Assembly: GCA_903813345.2 (NCBI GenBank)
Contig: CAIIXF020000004.1
Span: 20,866,477-20,930,476 of the forward strand
Direction: 5' to 3'
Length of the DNA stretch: 64,000 nt
Source of the DNA: Owenia fusiformis
Taxonomy: Eukaryota > Annelida > Polychaeta > Sabellida > Oweniidae
The notes beneath the pieces were generated by a model. That model searched no databases, was not told where the DNA came from, and saw only the letters and a program-made list of their open reading frames with translations. Positions 13,901-25,900 of this stretch are shown piece by piece (the first letter of the stretch is position 1; each line of letters starts with the position of its first letter). Both the position numbers and the translations under genes were made by a program.

Positions 13901-16900
13901 AATCTCTTCTTTATCTTTTACAAGCTAGCTCCACTCAATTGTCATGCCAAACTCGGTTTATTTCGTTTAAAGATACAGTTGTCAACCGCCTCTCAAGTTT
14001 CATAAGCGAATTCCACTCAATTGTCATGCGAAACGTTTTATATTTCATTTATCTATAACAAGTTGTCAATCGCCTCTCCATGTTTCACAAGCTAATTCCA
14101 CTCAATTGTCAAACATAATTTATCTACAAGTTGTTAATCGCCTCTTCATGTTTCAAAAGCTAATTCCACTCAATTGTCAAGCATCATTTATCTACAAGTT
14201 GTTAATCGCCTCTTCATGTTTCACAAGCTAATTCCACTCAATTGTCAAACATAATTTATCTACAAGTTGTCAATCGCCTCTTCATGTTTCACAAGCTAAT
14301 TCCACCCAACAGTAATGTCAAACTCTGTTTATTTCGTATTATCTTCATGTTTTCAATCTCTTCTTTCTTTTTACAAGCTAGCTTCACTCAATTGCCATGC
14401 CAAACTCGGTTTGTTTCGTATTAAGATACAGTTGTCAACCGCCCTTCAGGTTTCAAAAGCGAATTCCACTCAACTGTCATGCCAAATTCCGTTTATTTTT
14501 TTCTCTACATGTTGTCAATCGCCTCTTCATGTTTCAAAAGCTAATTCCACACGATTGTCATGCCAAACCCTGTTTATTTTCTATTATCTACATGTTTTCA
14601 ACCTAACCTTCATGCCAAACTCAGTTTATTAATTATTATCTACAGTTGTTAGCTGCTCTTCATGTTTCATTAGTTAATTCCACTCAATTGTCGTGCCAAA
14701 CATGTTCCAGTGCTTTATAAGCTATAATTATCTTCATGATATAAAAGCATCTTTTCAAGACTAATTATTACTACGAACAAATGACATTCAATACCTCTTC
14801 CCAAATAATATCTTCTCATCATAAACAATATCAACATCTTTGTTGCCATTGTTACACTCGTTATATTGAACCTGAACCTGATACGACTTGGATACATTTA
14901 CCGAAGAGTACATAGAAAGACAAATATTTTTATCAACCCTAGAGATACATATATCGAAAGATATACAGGACTCTCTAGGATGTAACCAATGTGAACGTTC
15001 AAGATAAGTTTCACTTTCATAAATATATTGAAATACATACAAGAGCAATGAATCTGAGTTAGCCTGAGTCAATTGTCAGAGATAAAAGATTGCTTCAAGG
15101 ACAACGTATTTCCAAAAATTAGTTTCTGAGTTCACACTTCGTATTATAATCCTAATATCATTAGATCGTTTTGAGTATAGACATCACTTCAACACAAACA
15201 ATCACAATGTTTAGATATGCCTCAAGCTACAAATCATATTAACGTCGTCATCATCATGAGCACTATCAGTCATCGTTGTCGCCAGAGTTATCGTCGTCAT
15301 CTTGCACCTGAAAGTACAGTAATACATGTATGGGTGCACACCATCTTCTCTTCAACTTGCATGCATTACAGACAACATTTGCATAATTTCAAACAGGCCT
15401 CGGTTCTGCTAAAAACTCCTGCCAAAGAACCCTACCTATTCTAACGAATTGGACTTATACATGTTAATACGTATAGCCTGTAAAATAATATAACTCGTTA
15501 AAACTCAATCAACCAATGTTCTTTTGAGATAATGAGGATGGTGTCGAAGAAAAAAAATAATAAAAAAAAAAAAAATATCGGACACAGATAAGACACAAAT
15601 AAAATCATCGATAATCAAACTGAAGAGGTTTTACAGGGCGTTCAATAAGTACTGATAAAAATGCTGTAACTTTTTATTTTTTCAGATATCTAACTAATTA
15701 TTTTAGTGTGGATCGTTGAGTAATATACAGTGTGTCTAAAAAAATATGTTACACTTACAAAAAGTTCAATATTTTTCATAATTTTGATTTTTCCCTAAAA
15801 CATACTTTGGATATCAAAAGACAAATCTTTCTCGAATAATTTGACACCATTGAATTCAAAATCATCAAAATGAAAATTGTTCCTCAGTCAATTGTTTGCG
15901 CACAAACTTGTCACAAATCAATGTCATTTCTAAATCATTATGAATAAAATGATGCGTGCAAACAAAATTTGAATTAGTCATGTCTGCAATTTTTCTGATA
16001 GGAATTCATTCAATAAGTATATTGCATCAATCTGACTATGGGAAGTTACTTTTGGTCACTCCTGTCTGGGTTCATCTTCAACTGACTTTCTCCCTATTTG
16101 AAATAGCAGAACCAATGATATATGCCAGGGATAGATATAGTCTCCTCCCCAAAACCTTCATTAATGTCCTTTGTTGCATCCTATTTTGATTAACTTATGG
16201 TTGCATGTATATACAACTTGACGCTGCTTCTAATTTGATGAATATCATTGATATATTCTGTTCAGCAGCCATGTTAAGTGATGCCAAGGTATCTTAGTAC
16301 CAGTGTGTATTACCCAACTGTCAAAATCGATTCAAAATAAATTTATTAATGACTTTTCACATTTGAAGTGGTTCTTATGAAAAGATTTTCGTGCAGATCT
16401 AAACCACGGCGAACCATCTTAGGCTCCATCCAGTACCACCTTCCTGTTAGAGTGCACTTCCTTGATGCCAAGGTATCTTAGTATTATATTATGAAAATGT
16501 TCACATTTGAAGTGGTTCTTTTGAAAAGATTTTCGTGTATATCTAAACTACAGCGAACCATCTTAGGCTCCATCCAGTACCACCTTCCTGCTAGAGTGCA
16601 TTCTTGTAATTCTCACAGCACAATACTCAACAACGTTCAGTAGAAAAGTTAGTCAGAAATATAAAAAAAATTCAGCAATTTTATCAGTATTTATTGAACG
16701 CCCTGTATATAGCTCTGATATGCAATATTTAGGCCTCTTGGATATAATCGCCTTTTTAAAAATCGCTTAAAATACTTCCTTGCTGACGTCCTTACTTTCG
16801 AAGACGAACACTAATCCAAATTGTTATAATAAGGGTTCCTAAATACGTAGGAGTTTTTACATGATTTATAACGATTTTGGTTACATCTAGATAAGTATAT

Positions 16901-19900
16901 TAAGCCTATACCGAGTTATATATTAATATTATAATTCGATAACCAGAGCCACTACAATATTATGTTTTAGATATGAAATGTCAAAATAAATTCTATGAAT
17001 AAAAAATGATGATCATCTTTGTGTTTGTGAAATACCATGAACCACAAAATACCATAGACGCGGATATTTGATTAGTTTTGCGCTTAGATACATATTGAAT
17101 TGAATAAAAATACTCAATCGGCCGGGCGTCGTAGTAAATATCGGAGCAATGTGACCACGGTATTACCAGGCCTGTTCTAGGGGTATAAGTGCTAGTTTAG
17201 AAGGCATTTATTTAAGGAATAAAGACCGATATTTTATAATTTATGGCGCAATGTATGACCAAAAATTATATTCTACTCATTGTTAAAAGACCGAAATCGC
17301 GTAGCAATTGCCAGAATAAAATCTGAGGTCATATATTTGACATTAATCATGAAATCAATTCTAATATGATAGACAGACAAGAAAAACAATTATTACCACC
17401 TTATCGGTCCTATTCTAGGGTTATGAGTGCTAGTTTAATAGAAGGCATTTATTTTACTATATCAACATGAGCAGTTACGTCATATTTGCGGGCCATATTG
17501 CCGGTCAATAAATAAGGGTTATGTACTTGGAGGTTTTGGGTATGGGGTTTATCCAGAGGGAGATATGCATATCTACCTGAGGGACCGTAGGGACTGATGG
17601 TAGATGTGCATATCTCACGAGGAATGAACCCAATATCCAAACCGACCGTACATAACTGCTTTATCCTATACCAAGTAGAGTTTTCAGGAGCATATGGCCA
17701 TTTCAATAGTACAAGGTGTGAAAATAAACAAATCATTCATATGCAAAGTCATTTTATTGCATTACCGGAAGCGGGAAGATATGCACCGGAAGCGGGAAGA
17801 TATGCACCGGAAGCGGGAAGATATGCACCGGAAGCGGGAAGATATGCACCGGAAGCGGGAAGATATGCACCGAAGCGGGAGATATGGCGGGAGATTTGGA
17901 GGTTCTGGATATGGAAACCTCAAAATCAGGATACGGGATATATATTACCAACTTATCTCCCTAAAACTCTACTTGGTATAGGATAATGCATTTTTCAATC
18001 GGCAATTTTCCCCGAGAAATTAGATATCGTTCAGCGCGTAAGGTTTTCTTGCTATTTCAGCTCTGGACATTAACGGTGGTAATATTCGTAGTAACGTCAT
18101 TTCTGCGAGCAATATAGAAGAATATTGGACCTTGGGCCTTCGGCGCTCAATCCAATATTTCAGTATATTGCCCTTCGAAATGACGTTATTGTACTACTCT
18201 TTGTATTTATGAATTTTGGCGGCCATACATATTCCAATAAAGACCATTAATTCAATTGTTGTAGCTATTGTGACTTCACGTATCGTATTAGAATTTACTA
18301 TATCGACTTGACCAGTATGTGGAAATAAGATGAAATGACGTTATTAGTACTATTCAACTTAGTTTAGCAGAAATCGGTAGTTTTCGAAAACGAAAGAATG
18401 TCGGCAACTATCTTGAATGAAGCTACAGTCAAAACAGAAATGTTTGGGAGAACTTTGAATTTAAAACTAAGCAATCAAATGACCATATTGAAACAGTTTA
18501 TGTAAAAATCCTATACAGACCAGTTTAAGGTACAGCTGGAAAGTAACATTTTGGTAAAAAATTGCTAGTATATACCTGCACATGTTATTTTCTGGTACAA
18601 AATTAAGTACAAAGTCATGTGTGTATTTCCTTGCTTTTTTCAGGAAAGGATCATTACACTGTCTATTTTTAGTAAACCTGGAAACAGGTCAATGATAGTT
18701 CCTGTGTTGTCTGAAAACTTTGAAAGAAAAATAGAAAGTGTGGAATATCGGAATGTCCTGGAGTTCCCATTGAACTCCTACCAGATACTCTAAAAGAAGA
18801 CAATGTAATGATACTTTCCTTAAAAAAGCAAGGAAATTGACACATGCCTTCATACTTTATTTTGTACCAGAAAATAACATGTGCAGGTATAGAAATGTTT
18901 TACCAAAATGTTACTTTCCAGCACCTTATGACGTTTTCATCTGGGGTTTTGTAGGGACTTATTCCGTCCCTATTAATAAATGGAGGGCATCAATGATAAC
19001 ACCTCTCAACCAAATGCTCCAATTTACTTGACCCACACAAAAGCAATATCCCAAAACAATTATGTATATCATGATATCATGAGAGGTACGAGTGGTCGCA
19101 CTTTATACGACCTTTCAAACGTTATTGGGGTGGGGGGGGGGCATACTCACTCTTGATTTGTGATGTGCCAGCTTTCAGAAGCATCATAGACAACTGTAGC
19201 CTTTCCCGTCTTGGGTCGGTCGCTTTTGCTTTTGGGTACGTTGCTGAGACTTATTAGACCTGACGCATTCGTTATAATATGTTTCTAAATTCAACTGTGC
19301 TTCAAGTACGAGGCTGAACACGGAAACCGATTCTGTACAAGTGTAAGTTCAATTCACTCCAGGGAGTGTATTCAGTTGTTATATGTTACGTACATATTCA
19401 TTGATGCGTGCTAAATGTTCGAGCTTGTTCGGTCAACCTGTCCTTGAATGTAATACATACTGTATAATCATTGTGAACATAAAAACTCTTTTAGTCTTTA
19501 GTGTCCTAAACATTGTACCCCTAATTAACAAAACATTCCAGATTCTATGAGCATGTATTTTTGAAGTTATTGATTATATCAATCATACGAGTGTACGAAA
19601 TAAACGTATCAAACAAAAAGCATCCATCGTTGACACACACATTCCGTGAACACTCAAATTAATCAATTTGATGCTTCAAGCAAGGTTGATATATAGAGAT
19701 TTTGTTGGGACCGCCCTCAGTGATGTTTCAATACTAATATTATCTAAACGATGTTCAATCAACAAAGACCATATCAATATGTTTCTTTTCTGGAATATAT
19801 TGATGGCAATTTCTTTCCCAATTTGTATATTACCTTGAAGTAAATTATGTCTGAAATCTGACAAAAAGTGCGAGGCGTATTTTTCATACGCTCTCTACAT

Positions 19901-22900
19901 CTTTCACATTTACACAAAGAGTACACTAAAGGTAACCAGAAAAGAGCGTAGTGAACGTTTTGGATATTTTTATATATATAAAAATTGGAAAATGAAGTAG
20001 CCGACTTATTTTTTATTTTTAAAAAGTAAGTCACTGGATTTTCTCGTTTTCATACATTTTATAAACGAAATATTGTCCACACTCTTTTCTCGCTACAATA
20101 GTGCAGTCTTTTATGCAAAACTGAAAGTTGTAGACAACATTGGAAAGAGGTCCATATTTGAAAGTAATGTGTGGCTTCGTTAAAATTAGACTGTATAAAA
20201 ATTCCCAAAAAACACATCTACCTTAAAGTTCTTGAGAGATTAAGAAAGTGTTTCCATGACTAACTTGGGGTCTGTTTTCAGAGAAAGTCCCTGAAATTAG
20301 AAATTCACAAAAATCGAGGGGATCACATTCTGCTCAATTTTGTTCATGACATTGCTAATGCGCATAAACATTACTAAGTACACCATGCAACACCGTTGTG
20401 TTACAATGTAGGTACATACAATTAATGTAGTTACGTGTACAATACATAATACAACTTAATATCTTTAACGAGCAGGTTAGACTCTTCCATACTTTTTTAA
20501 AAACTTTTCAAAAGCAGTACTAGTTTTAATATGTATTCAGTCATAAATCACGTCAACACAACCAACGTGCAATATTTTGACAGACGTTGTCACCCATTAA
20601 TGCCTAAACCTGTCATGAGCACGTACAATCAAAATATTTGTGCGTCAATCAAGCCGTGAAAATAAGCAACCAATATCAAAATATAAGAAAGCCCAAGATA
20701 CATTGTATTTGTAAAAAAGGGAACGTTACATAATGTCAGGTTCATATTTGCTGCGATTCATCGGTCGGCCCTCGGCCGATTGAGTATTTTGTTTCAAACA
20801 AATACAATTTTGAACAAAACACTCAATCGGCCAGACACCTATGTGACCCAGCCATAACGTGGGTTAATTGTCACGAAATGATTGTTCTAGCTAACTGTGA
20901 TATAAATGCTAATTGCATATATACTCCTCAAAAAAAGTTAAGGACCTCATAGGTTTACATGTTAACCCCCATATTTCTTTAACGACTGTTTTCTAAGCGG
21001 GGAACAAAAGAATTCCCAATAAAGAAAATAAATCTGTATCTTGATTCTTTTCACTATAAAGTCCAGAACGTTTCAATGTTATATCTCCATTACATTGGGT
21101 CAAAATTTGATGTTAAAATTGATGAATTTCATGAAATTTAACAAAAATGGCAGATCCCATGTTAAACAAATGGGGAATGGTTGGGTTGCCATAAGTCATA
21201 TGAGGAACGATCCATCCATCCGATTGCTCTCAAAATTGAGATTGTAAGAGATAATTAAATTTGCTAAATTGTCTACTCGACAAAAATATGATTTAATTGT
21301 CCAGGCTTTACAAAAGTTAATGGTTTCAAATTCAATAATCTTTTAATGAACCTCTTATTGAAATAACACAGGTGGTTCAGTGAGGTGGTCAAAATTACTT
21401 TAACGCTCCGTATCGCTAATTTTAACAACATAAGCGAGACATTTAGCATGTAAAATGTAAAGTCATTCCATTTTCTACTTAGAAAGTATTTTTAATAAAT
21501 GTTTTGCTGAATAGATATTCCAAAATCTGAGTTGCCCCTAAGCCACCATTCCCCATTTGTTTAACATAGGATCTGCCATTTTTGTTACATTTCATGAAAT
21601 TCATCAATTTTGACATCACATTTTGACCCAATGTAATGGAGATATAACACTGAAACGTTGCGGACTTTATAGGGAATAGAATCAAGATACAGATTTATTT
21701 TCTTTATTGGGATTTCTTTTGTTCCCCGCTTAGAAAACAGTCGTTAAACAAATATGGGGGTTAACATGTAAACCTATGAGGTCCTTAACTTTTTTTGAGG
21801 AGTATATTTTGTAATCTCTCAATTTATAACATGTTAGGCTATGTCAGATATGTGTGAGCGTAAAATATTAAATCGACTCCTGTATGATATATATAGGTCA
21901 CGTCTCACAAGGCTTATACCTTATCTCAAATCCAGCCTTAAAATTGAAACAACTTTTACAAATATTTCAGGGAAAATTCGGTATGCAGCTTTTACAACAT
22001 GTGCTCGACGCTTACTGCTGTACAAATTGAAGTGCGGTGTTTCTGCTTGCAATGGGTGTATGCCTACATGCATTAAAAACTGTTGTACATTGTAGGGAGA
22101 AGTGTTAGTTTAAACAAGTCAGTCAATGGAAGTACTAGTGCTGTAACTCGACTAAAAACTAGCCATCATAATTACAAATAAAATTCATCTATGGTCATTA
22201 CCCCATAACAAATCGTGGGAATACTAAAATAAATTGAAATGTATCAGGTCTTATCACTATACAAGAAATGTATTTTATTGCGTTTGGGTCACGTAGTACG
22301 AATTAGCAAGAAAATGATTTCTATTTGGTCGTTTAACGTTATGAAAATAGAACGGTAATTGTAAATGCAGTATTACTGAGTGAACGGTGTATGTATTAGT
22401 GAATAAGATCACTTAGGCTCTAAGCGGCGAGATAAACTAAGTCTATGTCTTTAAAATGTTTATGAAAAATTTTCGGACAAACCTTTTTCCTTATAACCTC
22501 AATTGTTGAGGATTTCAAAGATTTTTAGCATCATGTTCTCAACAGAATAATAATGGGCATTAATGAATTTGTGATGCTAAAGATAGAAAAGGTTTTACAG
22601 GTGGTCGGAAAGTTTTTAATTTTGAAATGGGATTTGTTATTACTACATTATCGAGAAAGCTTATCAATTGTCCATTATAAACATTTTTTTTTGTATATTG
22701 TCCAGCGGCGACACAGCCGCAGAGCCACATTTTGGCAACCAGCATGTATATACGATAACATTATTGTATGTAAATAATACACTCGGTTTTTCTGCAGCAG
22801 CCGCAGAGCCACATCCTAGTTAATGTTATGTTTCTTAAGTGAAGGTCAGAATAGAAATCTCAATACTTAACTTGAAAGGCGACTACGTCAACCGCAGATC

Positions 22901-25900
22901 AATTTACTCCCCAGTCACATTTGTCGCACAGTGGCCGTAAGTAGACCGCAGATCAATTATATCAGTGAAGGGAAGCCGTAGATTTTATAACTCGGAGTTA
23001 CAATATTTGTTAATTTCTGCGGTCCCCGTAGAAATCAACAGGCCGTACGTAGCCAGACCGCATAAAGGTCATTTCATTGCAATCCGTTCAAATCGTTTAG
23101 CTACAAAAAATTGATTGACTAAACGTATGATACATAAATGAGAGCTAAGAAAAAAGCGCAAGAAAAAACAGTGAAATGTACTTGAAGTGGCGATTGTGTT
23201 TTCTGCTTACCAGTTACCCAGCTCTAATAGTGCGATATAAGGTGACTTGATTATGCAGATGAGAAGACCCCATTGGTTTCCCGGTCAAACAATCAAAACA
23301 GACGGGGACAAGCTTTGTTTGAACTGTTACTATCAGACTATATCTAGTATTTCTTTGTTTCGTGACCAGAAATCCACTTAACTATAGGGAATATATTCCG
23401 TTATAAAGATAGATTGTTTTCACTTACCAATCATTCACTAACATGTGCTGTCATATTCAGCTCTGGCCTTCATGTCAAAAGGGGGAAGGTTTAACTAGAC
23501 TCTGCACGCAGGGTAATAATATTTTAGAATATAAAAATTCATCACACCTCCGATATTGTCTGAAAATTCCATAATGATCGTGTAGAAAATAAAAAAGTTG
23601 TACTCATCTAAAAAGCTCTCTCTATCGAGCCTCTTCTTTTGATGTCAAAATTGATGAATTTCATGAAATTTATGGGGAATGGTTGGGTTGCCATAAGTCA
23701 TATGAGGAACGATCCATCCATCCGATTGCTCTCAAAATTGAGATTGTAAGAGATAATTAAATTTGCTAAATTGTCTACTCGACAAAAATATGATTTAATT
23801 GTCCAGGCTTTACAAAAGTTAATGGTTTCAAATTCAATAATTTTTAATGAACCTCTTATTGAAATAACACAGGTGGTTCAGTGAGGTGGTCAAAATTACT
23901 TTAACGCTCCGTATCGCTAATTTTAACAACATAAGCGAGACATTTAGCGTGTAAAATGTAAAATCATTCAATTTTCTACTTAGAAAGTATTTTTAATAAA
24001 TGTTTTGCTGAATAGATATTCCAAAATCTGAGTTGCCCCTAAACCACCATTCCCCATTTGTTTAACATGGGATCTGCCATTTTTGTTACATTTCATGAAA
24101 TTCATCAATTTTGACATCAAATTTTGACAGAATGTAATGGAGATATAACATTGAAATGTTGCGGACTTTATAGGGAATAGAATCAAGATACAGATTTATT
24201 TACTTTATTGGGATTTCTTTTGTTCCCCGCTTAGAAAACAGTCGCTAAACAAATATGGGGATTAACATGTAAACCTATGAGGTCCTTAACTTTTTTTGAG
24301 GAGTATATTAGTATAAACGTTTTAAAATTGAATGTTTCTCACATATGACTTCTCAGTAGAGTTGGCACAGTCTTACACAATATCTCACCAACTAAACCTT
24401 CTGAAATTTCTTTACATCTTGCTCAACAAGGATTTAATTTGTAGTAGCATATTGAAGATGATTTACCTTATGAGAATATCAATGTTTTTATTTACAGTTT
24501 GAAGCTCCAACAGGATGTATCTTATACCTCTATAGTATGGCTTTATCCAGAACAGTGCCAAAGTAGGTTTCGTATTACTTTAGGGTATTTTTCCAGAAAA
24601 TGTTGTATAAGTTCACAATTCTTGAAGATATGGAAAATCATATTTTTTGAATAGATATGGTAGATCATATTTCTGAAGGTATGGTGGAACATATTTCTTG
24701 AAGATATGGCATATCATAATTCTTGAAGATATTGTAGATACATATTGGTTAGGAATTAGAGCTGTAAGTTTCTGGACTCCAGAGTATGTTATCATCGCAA
24801 AAGTGGTATAAAAATAATTAGATGATTTCACCAAATACATTCTACACCAACATCATAACAATTTTAGAAGAATTGGTAACAGTCTTTGAGAAAAACATGA
24901 AAAATGCAAGCCAGAAACATGTAATAATTAGAGGTTATGTCATTATGATGTGAAATGCCTGAGTTCTCCCAATGTAGGCCGACCTTGGGAGGCTCTACAT
25001 TTGGGCAAGAAAGAAGGCATATTTCACGTCATAGTGACATAGCTGATGTATTACATACTTTTATTCCCATGGTTACTTTGTACCGATGACATCACACATC
25101 TCTGTGCGAGTAGAATTTGATTGAAATCAGACATGATGTCGTGATTTTGTCATGGTTATCAAAGAAATCTAATATCAAAACGAGGTACGGGGGCTATATT
25201 GGGGTAACCGCTCAAAATCTGTGAATATAGCCAACTAATTTTCCCATTGACTTGCATACAAATGCATCACTAGGTATGTAATATAAGAGTTGAAAAAATG
25301 TTTTATTCTCGTCATCTCCATCCCACATTGTACAGGGTGGGCAAATAAAAATGGGACACTCACATCTAAAAGAACAGCTTTGTTCATTCTTGCCCAAATA
25401 TAGAGCCTCCCAAGGTTGGGAGATTTGTTAAGATTAAAATCTTGCCTGGGGTCAAAAAATCATATCCAAAAATACAGCCTTAGTAATCATAATATAAGCA
25501 GCTGATAAAAATATGAATTGATTATTCAGTTTTTCTCCCATTTCAGAATAATTGAAGATCTTGAAGATGCTATACCTCAACTCCTAACTGACAATGAAGA
25601 TGTGTCAGGGGCACTAGTCAATCTTTTATTGACTGGCCGGGCTACTAGACATCTTCACAATGGCAAGATAGACTACAGTGAAGATGGAGAAGCTTTGGTG
25701 AGGAAATTATGACTGGGGCACTAATTTTCTTTAACTGGGATTCTAGACAAAATGGCTTCAGATACACTGTAATTTGGAGAGATTTTCTATGATAAATCGT
25801 TAAATGAGAGCTAATGGCAGGCACCACATTAGTCTTGTCATCAAACGTCCAAGAAAACTCTACTTGTTCAACTTTAGATTTTTACTGATGTGAAAACAGA

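Larger units (their letters stand above)
7294..23636. mobile_element. 16.3-kb insertion with about 135-bp inverted terminal repeats, no intact genes
   Basis: The left end reads ggaagaggctcgatagagag and the right end is its inverse complement (ctctctatcgagcctcttc). Similarity of the two ends continues for about 135 bases, to attctaaaatattatt on both sides, with perhaps three quarters of positions the same. Outside, the two halves of a tactcctc-family element meet exactly, so the whole block arrived as an insertion. Nothing inside resembles a transposase, polymerase, integrase or capsid gene, and no open frame exceeds about 130 codons. Contents: stretches with nothing recognisable (7430-9170, 10560-12360, 14725-15630, 18930-20730, 21810-23500), minisatellites, and at least six smaller elements listed separately. 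Confidence 0.65.

Noticed and set aside
17597-17986. 129-codon frame with PEAGRYA repeats
   Set aside because: Its length comes from the 21-bp repeat lacking stops; there is no promoter, splice or homology support.
21841-22095. 84-codon Cys-containing frame
   Set aside because: It lies inside the large insertion, ends soon after a repeat border and resembles nothing I recognise; coding cannot be supported.
7294-23636. Polinton/Maverick or endogenous virus
   Set aside because: Size and inverted ends fit, but there is no polymerase, integrase, ATPase or capsid frame, the ends do not match and no 6-bp duplication is seen.
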